From RUG100 sp050953425 (GTDB lineage Bacteria; Bacillota; Clostridia; Peptostreptococcales; Anaerovoracaceae): DNA of 64,000 nt. Under the pieces are notes generated by a model. That model did no database searches, was not told the origin of the DNA, and was given only the letters and a program-made list of their open reading frames with translations. The stretch's first letter is position 1. Each line of letters opens with the position of its first letter. The position numbers and the translations under genes were made by a program. The DNA lies in assembly GCA_050953425.1 (NCBI GenBank), contig JBMNMQ010000006.1, forward strand, positions 62,001-126,000. Reading direction: 5' to 3'. Shown here in pieces: positions 35,132-43,277 of this stretch.

Positions 35132-36466
35132 ATGACAGAGAACCACATCGGCAGAAAATTGCGGCGCGGACAGAAAGCCGGGGCAGTGGCCGGCATGGCG
35201 CTGTACGCGCTCGTGTTCGGCGCGGCCGCGGGTGCCATTGTCTGGGCCTTTCTGAGAGTGCTGGGTCTGGGCATCGACTTCATCTGGGCCACGCTGCCGC
35301 AGTGGTTCGACGGCGGCGCCGTGTACACCGCGGCGGTCTGCATCGGCGGCGGCGCGGTGATCGGCCTGTTTCAGCGCCGCTTTGGCATCTGGCCGGATAC
35401 GATGGAAGAGGTTATGGGAAAACTGAAGCGCGACGGCACCTATCCGTGGCGGCGCCTGCACATCATCCTCATCGCCGTGCTGATGCCGCTGCTGTTTGGC
35501 GGAACGCTGGGACCGGAAGCCGGCCTGACGGGCATCATCACCGCCCTCTGCTGCATGACCGGCGACGCCCTGAAGTACAAGACGGCGGAGCTGCGCGAGC
35601 TGGCGGAAGCCGGCATGGCGGCCACGCTCGGGGTGATCTTCAACGCGCCGTTTTTCGGCTTTGTCAATAATTTCGAGCACAGCAGAGCGGAAGAAAAGCG
35701 CTGGTTTTCACCGCGGGAGTTCCGGCTCTCCAGGGCCGTGGTCTACGCCGCGGGCATTGCCGGCGGCTTTGCGACACTGGGGATGCTGCGGCATTTGTTC
35801 GGCGGCGGCTTGGGTCTGCCGCGTCTGAAGATGGACGATGCCGTCCACGGGCTGATCGGACTGAATGACTGGAAGTGGTTTCCGGTTTATGCCGGCTGCG
35901 GGCTCCTGCTCGGCCTGTTCTATCTGGTTTTCTCCAAACTGACGTCATCACTGGCCGGGCTGCTGGCGGAGCGGCGTGTGCTCTGCTGCATGATCGCCGG
36001 AGCCTGTCTGGCGCTGCTGGGCATCTGGAATCCGCTGAACATGTTCAGCGGAGAAGCGCAGCTGACCGAACTGGCCGCTTCCTGGCAGACGATTCCGGTG
36101 ACGGCGCTGGTTCTGACGGCGATCACCAAGCTGCTGGCAACGAATATCTGTCTCTCTTTCGGCTGGAAGGGCGGCAGCATCTTCCCGATCATTTACTGCG
36201 GCGTTTCGCTGGGTTTCGGCCTTGCTGCCCTGACCGGCGGGCTGCCGATTTTCGCGGTTGCCGTGTCTGCCGCGGCGACTTACGGATACATTGTCAAAAA
36301 GCCGCTGACCGTGGTGGCGATCCTCTTTCTCTGCTTTCCGCTGCGCCTCTTCATACCGCTGGCCGCGGCTGCTTATCTCGGTTCGCTGATCCCTTCTCCG
36401 TGGGTGCGGAAAAAGGCTGACGGAGGGAAGAAAAGACGGCTTTTTCGCCGCAAGCATCGGCAGTAA
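35132..36466 (+). CDS. ClC-family chloride channel or antiporter
   Basis: A 444-residue membrane protein with about ten hydrophobic helices. GGTLGPEAGL near residue 125 corresponds to the GxEGP-type selectivity motif of ClC proteins, and KGGSIFPIIYCGVSLG near 346 to the second conserved loop (GGxFxP type). It should move chloride or another anion across the membrane; the CLC acidic gate and exchange mode cannot be settled by eye. No CBS domains follow. The start has an aaggaaag site and its own promoter-like element. Confidence 0.85.
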   Translation: MTENHIGRKLRRGQKAGAVAGMALYALVFGAAAGAIVWAFLRVLGLGIDFIWATLPQWFDGGAVYTAAVCIGGGAVIGLFQRRFGIWPDTMEEVMGKLKRDGTYPWRRLHIILIAVLMPLLFGGTLGPEAGLTGIITALCCMTGDALKYKTAELRELAEAGMAATLGVIFNAPFFGFVNNFEHSRAEEKRWFSPREFRLSRAVVYAAGIAGGFATLGMLRHLFGGGLGLPRLKMDDAVHGLIGLNDWKWFPVYAGCGLLLGLFYLVFSKLTSSLAGLLAERRVLCCMIAGACLALLGIWNPLNMFSGEAQLTELAASWQTIPVTALVLTAITKLLATNICLSFGWKGGSIFPIIYCGVSLGFGLAALTGGLPIFAVAVSAAATYGYIVKKPLTVVAILFLCFPLRLFIPLAAAAYLGSLIPSPWVRKKADGGKKRRLFRRKHRQ

Positions 36467-36611
36467 GGCACGTTCGGACAATCCGGTCGGGCTGATCGGT
36501 AAGCCTTCGCGGGAGCAGCAGATGGATGAAATCATCAGCATGGCGGGGCGGACCAGGACGACCGTGCGAACCAACGATGCGGCAAAGAAAAGCCGGCGGT
36601 TTGTGAATTGT

Positions 36612-36835
36612 AAAATTAAATGTCGCAAGTGATGTACAACAAACATTTCGAATAGAAAAAAACATCATTTGACGAAAAAAGATCGCTGCAAGATAGAAGC
36701 GCTCTTAAACGCTGGCAACAGGCCCTGCGAGATCGACGAGATCATCGGCTGCTCAAAACGGACCATCGAACGTGAACGTAGAAAGAACTGAGGACCTCAT
36801 AGTGCGACAAATAAACTTGCAATTTAAGTTCGTCC
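36612..36835. mobile_element. IS30-type insertion sequence remnant
   Basis: A truncated transposase piece is bracketed by the inverted heptamer TGTCGCA (36622-36628) and TGCGACA (36803-36809), each within AT-rich flanks that are partly complementary. Most of the element has been lost. It sits in the 501-bp gap between the chloride channel and rpsF, just upstream of the rpsF promoter. Confidence 0.45.
36669..36791 (+). pseudogene. transposase N-terminal fragment (IS30 family HTH)
   Basis: Forty codons from a TTG read LTKKDRCKIEALLNAG, then CEIDEIIGCSKRTIERERRKN, and stop. This matches the helix-turn-helix that opens IS30-family transposases (DRxxIExLLxxG...IAxxLGxSxxTIxRE). The DDE catalytic domain is absent. 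It could be a solo-HTH protein, but the lack of a ribosome site and the flanking inverted heptamers favour a decayed element. Confidence 0.65.
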
Positions 36836-36853
36836 GCGTCGGAAAATCACATC

Positions 36854-36881
36854 TTGAATTTGCCGTCGGATGTTGTATAAT
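36854..36881 (+). promoter_or_regulatory. promoter of the rpsF-ssb-rpsR operon
   Basis: TTGAAT (36854-36859), a 16-base spacer and a perfect TATAAT (36876-36881) precede rpsF by 87 bp. The GC-rich leader between about 36905 and 36950 can fold and may hold the known S6:S18-binding autoregulatory element of rpsF operons; I could not match its consensus confidently. Confidence 0.65.
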
Positions 36882-36967
36882 AATAGGGCACATCTTTTCG
36901 TGCACGAACGTTACCCCTTGCGCCGGCCGCAGGGCCGTCGCCATTTAGTCCACAGGGAGGTGAAAGT

Positions 36968-37255
36968 ATGGCAAATTACGAAGTGATGTTCATCATCGAT
37001 CCTGCTTTGGAAGAAGAGCAGCAGAACGCCGCGCTGGAAACCGTCAAGGGAATCATCGCGGACAACGGCACGCTCGGCGAAGTAGACGATTGGGGCATGA
37101 GAAAGCTCGCTTACCCGATCCGCAAGAAGAAGGAAGGTCACTATGTGGTGATCCCCTTCCAGGCGGAACCGGATATGCCCAAAGAGCTGGACAGACGCCT
37201 GCGCATCAGTGATGCGATCATGCGCCACATCATCGTCAACACAGAAGAGAAATAG
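36968..37255 (+). CDS. rpsF: 30S ribosomal protein S6
   Basis: A 95-residue ribosomal protein beginning MANYEVMFIIDPALEEEQ; DWGMRKLAYPIRKKKEGHYVV is the characteristic core. S6 binds S18 on the platform of the small subunit and, as a complex, can repress its own mRNA. gggaggtga lies before the ATG. Its stop is 11 bp before ssb in the conserved rpsF-ssb-rpsR order. Confidence 0.97.
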   Translation: MANYEVMFIIDPALEEEQQNAALETVKGIIADNGTLGEVDDWGMRKLAYPIRKKKEGHYVVIPFQAEPDMPKELDRRLRISDAIMRHIIVNTEEK

Positions 37256-37266
37256 GAGGCACCGTC

Positions 37267-37857
37267 ATGAACCATGTGTCATTGATCGGCAGATTGACCA
37301 GGGATCCCGAAATTCGTTATTCGGGCGATTTGGCCATTGCGAGGTTTTCGCTGGCGATCGATCGACCGCCAAAGCGTGACGGCACCAAGGAAACGGATTT
37401 CCCCAATATTGTCGTCTTCGGCAGACAGGCGGAAAACTGCGAAAAGTACCTGCACAAAGGCCGCATGGCCGCAGTGGAGGGCCGCATCCAGACCGGCAGC
37501 TACACCAATCGCGACGGAGTCAAAGTCTATACCACCGAAGTGGTCGCACAGCGCGTTGAGTTCATCGACTGGGGTGACCGCGGCGGCAGCCGCCAGCAGC
37601 GCGGCTGGGATGACGGCGCTCAGAGCGGCGGCTACGGCAATGCCCGGCAGGGCGGCGGCTACGAGAAGGCCCCGCAGAGCGGCGGTTATGACAACGCCCC
37701 GCAGGGCGGCGGCTACGACAACGACCCGCAGCAGGACACCTACCGTCAGGACAGCAGACCGGCCGAACAGTCGGCTGACCGCGGTGACGCTCCGAACGGC
37801 GCCGGCAGTGCGCCGAGCGGATTCGAGGCGATCGACGACGACGATATTCCATTCTAA
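37267..37857 (+). CDS. ssb: single-stranded DNA-binding protein
   Basis: A 196-residue SSB. Residues 1-105 are the OB fold (NHVSLIGRLTRDPEIRYS, FGRQAENCEKYLHKGR). The linker holds glycine/tyrosine repeats of the QSGGYDNAPQGG type. The acidic tip DDDDIPF at the C-terminus recruits replication and repair partners. It protects single-stranded DNA at forks. The low-complexity linker is longer than the core function needs and may vary in repeat number. Confidence 0.97.
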   Translation: MNHVSLIGRLTRDPEIRYSGDLAIARFSLAIDRPPKRDGTKETDFPNIVVFGRQAENCEKYLHKGRMAAVEGRIQTGSYTNRDGVKVYTTEVVAQRVEFIDWGDRGGSRQQRGWDDGAQSGGYGNARQGGGYEKAPQSGGYDNAPQGGGYDNDPQQDTYRQDSRPAEQSADRGDAPNGAGSAPSGFEAIDDDDIPF

Positions 37858-37878
37858 TCAAAGGAAGGAGCGAATACG

Positions 37879-38109
37879 ATGGACAGAAGACGCGGCGGAT
37901 TCAGAAGAAGAAAAGTCTGCCAGTTCTGCACCGAAAAAGGTGCGGTCATCGATTACAAAGATGTAGATACACTGAAGAAATATGTCACAGAGCGCGGCAA
38001 GATCCTGCCCAGACGGATCACAGGCACCTGCGCCAAGCATCAGCGGGCTGTGACTACAGCCGTAAAGAGAGCACGCGTTGTGGCTCTGCTGCCGTATACG
38101 GCAGACTGA
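37879..38109 (+). CDS. rpsR: 30S ribosomal protein S18, zinc-binding form
   Basis: A 76-residue basic protein. RRKVCQFC and GTCAKHQRAVTTAVKRAR give the CxxC...CxxH ligands of the zinc-containing S18 paralogue. DYKDVDTLKKYVTERGKILPRR is the standard core. It pairs with S6. The ribosome site is aaggaaggag. A strong terminator follows 16 bp after the stop. Confidence 0.97.
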   Translation: MDRRRGGFRRRKVCQFCTEKGAVIDYKDVDTLKKYVTERGKILPRRITGTCAKHQRAVTTAVKRARVVALLPYTAD

Positions 38110-38125
38110 CAGCAGACAACGTCAT

Positions 38126-38160
38126 GTACCGTCCGCGACGCCTGCGGGCGGTACTTTTTT
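38126..38160 (+). terminator. intrinsic terminator after rpsR
   Basis: GTACCGTCCGC (38126-38136) pairs with GCGGGCGGTAC (38144-38154), a single G-T mismatch apart, and six T residues follow (38155-38160). It separates the ribosomal operon from yybS. Confidence 0.9.
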
Positions 38161-38169
38161 CCGGGGATA

Positions 38170-38178
38170 TGCTATAAT
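38170..38178 (+). promoter_or_regulatory. extended -10 promoter of yybS
   Basis: TG-c-TATAAT, a perfect extended -10, lies 26 bp before the ATG at 38205 and directly after the rpsR terminator. It has the same context (gatatgctataat) as the promoter near 48797. Confidence 0.65.
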
Positions 38179-38204
38179 AGCATTTACCGATACAAGGAGA
38201 ACGA

Positions 38205-38972
38205 ATGTATGCCAGTCTCACAGTGATCTTGATCCTGCTGCTGCCGATCCCCGTACTGGCCTTCGGCCTGCGCCGGGGAGACGCACCGTACCGCGTGATC
38301 GTCTACGGCGCCTGTGCGGGTGCGCTCGGCGCGGTAGCGGTTTTCGCCGCGGCGCAGCTGGCGGGCAGCAGTCTCGGAGCCGAAATCGACAGCAGTATTC
38401 ACCGTCTCGCCGAGCAGCTCTCTTCCTCGGAGCAGATGGCGCAGATGATGGATCTCACCGATGCCGGCCATGACAAGCGTGTGCAGACTTATGAATCCTA
38501 CTACAGCAAAGCGGCCGATGTGCTGCCGGCCACGCTGCTGATTTTCGGACTCATAGTGTCCTGGCTGGAAGGGCTGATGCTGGGAAAAGCGATCCGGCGC
38601 GACGGCAGACCGCTCAACCCGGTGCCGCCGTTTCGCGAACTGACACTGCCCCGGCATACGATCGCGGCCTGGTTTGTGATCCTGATCATTGCCTGGATTC
38701 TCAAGGCGGCCAGGGTCAGCGGCGGAGCACTGCTCCTCGACAACGTCAACATGCTCTTCACGTTTACCTTCGCCCTGCAGGGCATGTCGCTGGTATTTGC
38801 CTTCGCATACCGAAAGCACATTCCTCGGGTGGTGCCGCTGATCGTGGTGATCGTGCTCTGGTTTACCAGCATCGGCCAGATCATCCTCTTTTTTGCGGGG
38901 ATCATCGATCTGGCGGTGGGCCTGCGCGACCGCATCAAAAATCGCGGCACGCACGGCGGCGGACCGCACTGA
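38205..38972 (+). CDS. yybS: DUF2232 (YybS-like) membrane protein
   Basis: A 255-residue protein with about seven hydrophobic segments, including MYASLTVILILLLPIPVLAFGL and LPATLLIFGLIVSWLEGLML. YybS proteins occupy this position upstream of gdpP in many Bacillota; their fold resembles S-components of transporters, but the role is unknown. aaggag precedes the ATG. The identification rests on membrane layout and gene order more than on a motif. Confidence 0.75.
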   Translation: MYASLTVILILLLPIPVLAFGLRRGDAPYRVIVYGACAGALGAVAVFAAAQLAGSSLGAEIDSSIHRLAEQLSSSEQMAQMMDLTDAGHDKRVQTYESYYSKAADVLPATLLIFGLIVSWLEGLMLGKAIRRDGRPLNPVPPFRELTLPRHTIAAWFVILIIAWILKAARVSGGALLLDNVNMLFTFTFALQGMSLVFAFAYRKHIPRVVPLIVVIVLWFTSIGQIILFFAGIIDLAVGLRDRIKNRGTHGGGPH

Positions 38973-38999
38973 CCTCGGCGTCGGTACAGCACGAGCCGC

Positions 39000-39235
39000 C
39001 GGCATAAAGCACATGCCGAACCAGATTGCTGCGGCACCCGGGCCGGCACAAAGCACATGCCGAACCAGATCGCTGCGGCACCCGAGTCGGCATATGCACA
39101 TGCCGAACCAGATCGCTGCGGCACCCGAGCCGGCATATGCACATGCCGAACCAGATCGCTGCGGCACCCGGGCCGGCATAAGCACATGCCGAACCAGATC
39201 GCTGCGGCACCCGAGCCGAAATAAAGCAGGCCGGG
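39000..39235. repeat. 43-bp tandem repeat, five copies
   Basis: The block gcacatgccgaaccagatcg recurs at 39009, 39053, 39096, 39139 and 39182, a 43-44 bp period, each followed by ctgcggcacccg. It starts 28 bp after the yybS stop. The repeat separates two genes that normally sit close together. Confidence 0.9.
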
Positions 39236-39329
39236 ATCCGATGCGGATGTCTGGTACGAACTTCGGCCGTGCAGGGTGAAGGCATGGCATCGCGGCACAG
39301 ACCATGCAGCGGCATAACAACGCGGCAGA

Positions 39330-39537
39330 ACAGCAGCACTGCAGCCGCCGCAGCAGCGATACAGCGGCAGTAATACAACAACACAGCAGCAATACAGCAG
39401 TACAGCAACACAGCAACACAGCACTACAGTAACACAGCAACACAACAAGACAAGAACACAACAACACAGCAATACAGCAACACAACAAGACAAGAACACA
39501 GCAATACAGCAGTACAGCAGCAACAGAGGAGACAACA
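39330..39537. repeat. low-complexity (AACAC/CAGCA) repeat before gdpP
   Basis: About 200 bases of nearly T-free sequence made from acagcaacac, aatacagc and acaagacaagaac words. A block of about 35 bp appears twice (near 39440 and 39475). It ends at the gdpP ribosome site. Read as protein it gives only Gln/Thr/Asn/Ser runs with no membrane segment. Confidence 0.85.
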
Positions 39538-39538
39538 A

Positions 39539-41299
39539 ATGAATTCCGAAAACAGCAGGGATGCTGCATTGACAGCGGCGATGCCGCTGCCCGTCTGCAT
39601 CATTGACCATGACGGCAAGGTCGTCGAGGCCAGTCCTCTGATCGGAGAGGTTTTCCTCTACGATGATATTGAGGGCTCGGATATTTTTGCCCTGACCGGA
39701 GTCAAATACGACAAACTGGTGGAAGCGGCGGGAAACGGCGATCAGATTGTGCTGCCGCGCAGCGAGAAAGCGTTTCGCCTGATTTCCGCGTTTTACGGCG
39801 AAGAACGGGATAAGCTGATTCTTTATTTTCTCGACATCACCGACGAAGAAGCGCTGCGCACAACACTCAGCGAAAAGCAGAACTGCTTTGTCATTGTCAA
39901 CATCGACAACTACGATGAACTGATCGGAGAGACCAGCGAGGACAACCAGGCACAGCTGGCGGCCACGATCGATAAGGAAATTCGCGCCTGGGGCGCGACG
40001 ATGAAAGCCAGTGTGACCAAGTACCGCGGCAATCGCTTCCTCCTGATCGCCGAGCGCATGGCCATTCAGGAAGAGGAGAAGAAAAAATTCGATATCCTCG
40101 ACAAGATCCGCCTGATCGAAACCGAAGCCGATTTTCCGGTGACGCTGTCGATCGGCGTCGGCATCAGCGAAGGCGACCCCGACGAACGCGATCGGTTCGC
40201 CGACGAGGCGCTCGATGTCGCCCTCGGCCGCGGCGGTGACCAGGCGGTGGTAAAGATCGGCAGCCGCCTCTTTTACTACGGCGGCAAGACGCAGGCCGTG
40301 GAAAAGAGCAACAAGGGCAAGTCGCGCATCATCGGTCACGCGCTGGTGCGCCTGATCGACAACGCCAGCCGCGTTGTCATCATGGGACACAGAATGCCGG
40401 ATATGGACGCGCTGGGTGCGGCGATGGGCATCCACCGGCTCTGCCGCAAGAGGAACAAGGACGCTTATATCATCATCAACGACTACAACCAGGGCGTCGC
40501 GGCGATGTACGAGCAGGTCAAGAAATCGGGTTTTTACGAGATCATCAACAATCACCGCGCCGACGAGCTGGTCGATGACCAGACGCTGCTGGTGGTCGTT
40601 GACACCCACCGCCCCAGCATCACCGAATATCCGGAGCTGCTGCCGCGCGTCGGCCGGGTGGTGGTCATTGACCATCACCGCAAGTCCGAAGAGGGCATCA
40701 CCAGTCCGACCCTGGCTTACACCGAACCGTACGCCTCCTCGGCGTCGGAGCTGGTGACGGAGATCCTCCAGTACACGCTCGACAAGAAGGACCTTTCGCG
40801 GCTCGAGGCCGAGGCACTGATGGCCGGCATCAGCGTCGACACCAACCGCTTTTCAGTCAAGACCGGGGTGCGCACCTTCGAAGCCGCCGCCTGGCTCAAG
40901 CGCGCCGGGGCCGACATGGCCGTGGTCAAGCGCTATTTCCAGGTCAGCCGCGATACCTTCATGAGCCGCGCCCGCTGTATCGCGGCAGCGGAGTTCGATG
41001 ATCAGGGATGGGCGTTTTCCATCCTCGAGGGCGTCAACGAAAACGCGCAGATCGTCAATTCCCAGGTGGCCGATGAACTGCTGACCGTCAGCGGCGTGCG
41101 CGCCAGTTTTGTCGCCGGCGTCAACGGCTGCGGCCGGACCGTCGTCTCGGCCCGTTCGATCGGCAGCCTCAATGTCCAGGTGATCATGGAGAAATTCGGC
41201 GGCGGCGGCCATCTCAACACCGCCGGGGCGCAGATGGACATCAGCCCCGAAGAAGCTATTACAAAAGTCAAGAATATATTGGAGAACATGGAAGCATGA
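39539..41299 (+). CDS. gdpP: cyclic-di-AMP phosphodiesterase GdpP without membrane anchor
   Basis: A 586-residue protein. Residues about 10-85 look like a PAS domain (PLPVCIIDHDGKVVEASPLI), about 115-240 a degenerate GGDEF domain, and about 275-430 a DHH domain (VVIMGHRMPDMDALGAAMG; VVVIDHHRK), with DHHA1 ending in KFGGGGHLNTAGAQM. It should hydrolyse c-di-AMP, which controls osmolyte and potassium balance. Typical GdpP is about 650 residues with two N-terminal membrane helices; here there are none, and low-complexity repeats lie where they would be encoded. agaggag serves the ATG; the stop overlaps rplI. Confidence 0.92.
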   Translation: MNSENSRDAALTAAMPLPVCIIDHDGKVVEASPLIGEVFLYDDIEGSDIFALTGVKYDKLVEAAGNGDQIVLPRSEKAFRLISAFYGEERDKLILYFLDITDEEALRTTLSEKQNCFVIVNIDNYDELIGETSEDNQAQLAATIDKEIRAWGATMKASVTKYRGNRFLLIAERMAIQEEEKKKFDILDKIRLIETEADFPVTLSIGVGISEGDPDERDRFADEALDVALGRGGDQAVVKIGSRLFYYGGKTQAVEKSNKGKSRIIGHALVRLIDNASRVVIMGHRMPDMDALGAAMGIHRLCRKRNKDAYIIINDYNQGVAAMYEQVKKSGFYEIINNHRADELVDDQTLLVVVDTHRPSITEYPELLPRVGRVVVIDHHRKSEEGITSPTLAYTEPYASSASELVTEILQYTLDKKDLSRLEAEALMAGISVDTNRFSVKTGVRTFEAAAWLKRAGADMAVVKRYFQVSRDTFMSRARCIAAAEFDDQGWAFSILEGVNENAQIVNSQVADELLTVSGVRASFVAGVNGCGRTVVSARSIGSLNVQVIMEKFGGGGHLNTAGAQMDISPEEAITKVKNILENMEA

Positions 41300-41739
41300 A
41301 AGTCATTTTGATCGAAGATGTCAGAGGTGCCGGCAAGGCCGGCGAAGTGGTTAAAGTCAGCGACGGCTATGCGCGCAACATGCTGATTCCGCGCGGGCTC
41401 GCCAAGGAGGCGACCAAGGCTAATCTGAAGATCCTGAAGCGAGAGACAGCGGCCCGCGAAGCGGCGCAGGCCGAGGCAAAAGCCGAGGCGGAAGCGATCG
41501 CGGCGCAGCTCAGCAAGGCGACGATCCGCATCCAGAGCAAGGGCGGCGAAGGCGGCCGCCTGTTCGGCTCGATCACCAGCAAGGACATCGCCGAAGCCGT
41601 GCAGCAGCAGTGCGGCGTGGAACTCGACAAGAAGAAAATCCAGCTCGACAGCCCGATCAAGGAAGCCGGGCTGGTTACTGTGCCGGTCAAGCTCTTTACC
41701 GGTGTCACCGCCGACCTCAAAGTCAACGTTGAGTCCTGA
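41296..41739 (+). CDS. rplI: 50S ribosomal protein L9
   Basis: A 147-residue protein starting MKVILIEDVRGAGKAGEVVKV, with GYARNMLIPRGLAKEAT: the rRNA-binding N-terminal domain of L9. A charged helix (residues about 40-75) links to the C-terminal domain (GGRLFGSITSKDIAEAV). It binds 23S rRNA near the L1 stalk. The start overlaps the gdpP stop as ATGA, the usual coupling in this operon. Confidence 0.97.
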   Translation: MKVILIEDVRGAGKAGEVVKVSDGYARNMLIPRGLAKEATKANLKILKRETAAREAAQAEAKAEAEAIAAQLSKATIRIQSKGGEGGRLFGSITSKDIAEAVQQQCGVELDKKKIQLDSPIKEAGLVTVPVKLFTGVTADLKVNVES

Positions 41740-41765
41740 CGGAATGCAGGGATGGGGAGACAGCC

Positions 41766-43103
41766 ATGGCCGATGAAGTAGAACGGATTCCGCCGCACAA
41801 CGCCGAAGCCGAACGCTCGGTGCTGGGGGCCGCCATGCTTGACAAGGACGCCCTCTACGACGTAGCGGAGTATGTCCGCAGCAAGGATTTTTACGATCCC
41901 AAGCACCGCGAAATCTATGACGCCATTACGGCGCTCTATCAGAGCAGCCGCCCGGTTGACGTGCTCACGGTCTGCGAAGAACTGAAGCGGCGCAGCGCCC
42001 TGGAGATGGTCGGCGGCCGCGGCTACGTGGCCGGGCTTTCGGCCGATGTGCCGACGACGGCCAACGCCGCCGAGTACGCCCGCATTGTCGCCCAGAAGGC
42101 AGAACTGCGGAGCCTGATCAGCACGGCTTCCGAGATTGTCGACAAGACCTACGACGGCAGCATTGAGACCGACCGCATGCTCGACTTTGCCGAACAGCGC
42201 ATCTTTGATATCGCCCAGAGCCGGCAGAGCCGCAGCGTGGTGCCGCTGCAGGAAGTGCTGCTGCAGAACATGAACGAGATCAGCGAACGCGCCAAGATGA
42301 AGGGCAGCCTCACCGGCGTGCCCACCGGCTTTCTTGATCTCGACCGGATGATGTCCGGCCTGCAGCGTTCCGACCTGGTGATCCTCGCTGCCCGGCCGTC
42401 GATGGGCAAGACCGCGTTCGCGCTCTGCGCGGCGCGCAACGCCGCGCTCAAGGGCTACCACGTGCTGATTTTCAGCCTGGAGATGAGCAGCACCCAGCTG
42501 TCGCAGCGTCTGATCTCGATGGAGTCAGGCGTCGACTCGCAGAAGCTGCGCACCGGCAATCTCGAGAGCAGCGACTGGACCAAGATCACCTCGACGATCG
42601 ACCGGCTCGGCGAAGCCAGCATCAGCATCGACGATACGCCGGGGATGTCACTGATGGAGATCAAGAATAAGAGCCGTCGCATGAAGGCCGAGCAGGGGCT
42701 CGACCTGATCGTCATCGACTACCTGCAGCTGATGGAATATCAGGGCCGGGTGGACAGCCGCGAGCAGGAGATTTCCAGCCTGTCGCGCGGCCTCAAGCAG
42801 CTGGCGCGGGAACTCGACTGCCCGGTCATGGTGCTGTCGCAGCTTTCCCGGGCCTCGGAAAAACGCAATGATCATCGGCCGATTCTCTCCGATCTGCGTG
42901 AATCCGGCGCCATTGAACAGGATGCCGATGTGGTTCTCTTCCTCTATCGCGATGAGGTCTACAATCCCGAGGATACCGAGGCGCCCGGCGAGTGCGAAGT
43001 GCACGTCGCTAAGCAGCGCAACGGCCCGATCGGCATGGTGACGCTGCTGTGGCAGAACCAGTTTACCCGCTTTGTCAACAAGAGCCTGAACGGCGAACAG
43101 TGA
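41766..43103 (+). CDS. dnaB: replicative DNA helicase DnaB (DnaC in Bacillus)
   Basis: A 445-residue hexameric fork helicase. The N-terminal domain reads RIPPHNAEAERSVLGAAMLD. The RecA-like motor has Walker A ARPSMGKTAFAL, Walker B LIVIDYLQLM and the H4 region SRGLKQLARELDCPVMVLSQLSR, with the arginine finger zone RPILSDLRESGAIEQDAD. It follows rplI by 26 bp, the standard Bacillota order. A gene-free gap of 174 bp rich in gcggccggcagcg words leads to the DnaD-like gene. Confidence 0.97.
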   Translation: MADEVERIPPHNAEAERSVLGAAMLDKDALYDVAEYVRSKDFYDPKHREIYDAITALYQSSRPVDVLTVCEELKRRSALEMVGGRGYVAGLSADVPTTANAAEYARIVAQKAELRSLISTASEIVDKTYDGSIETDRMLDFAEQRIFDIAQSRQSRSVVPLQEVLLQNMNEISERAKMKGSLTGVPTGFLDLDRMMSGLQRSDLVILAARPSMGKTAFALCAARNAALKGYHVLIFSLEMSSTQLSQRLISMESGVDSQKLRTGNLESSDWTKITSTIDRLGEASISIDDTPGMSLMEIKNKSRRMKAEQGLDLIVIDYLQLMEYQGRVDSREQEISSLSRGLKQLARELDCPVMVLSQLSRASEKRNDHRPILSDLRESGAIEQDADVVLFLYRDEVYNPEDTEAPGECEVHVAKQRNGPIGMVTLLWQNQFTRFVNKSLNGEQ

Positions 43104-43277
43104 TGCCGGCGGCAGACAGCCGGCAGCAAGCACAATGAGCGGCGTATCCCGTGCAGCGGCCGGCAGCGGCGGCTGGCTGCACTTCGCTAAAAGCGCGGGC
43201 GGCCGGCAGCGTGAGCAATGAACGGCGGCAGGCGGCCGGCAGCGCATCGGCGCGGGGGGGGCGCAGAAGAAGGGGCC

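Noticed and set aside
36522..36614. 30-codon frame reading like a helix-turn-helix (MDEIISMAGRTRTTV)
   Set aside because: Too short, no ribosome site, and no continuation; possibly another decayed fragment but not supportable.
38501..40678. 725-codon minus-strand open frame with Cys-rich hydrophobic runs
   Set aside because: It crosses yybS, both repeat arrays and gdpP in antisense; the hydrophobic runs are the complement of the AC-rich repeats.
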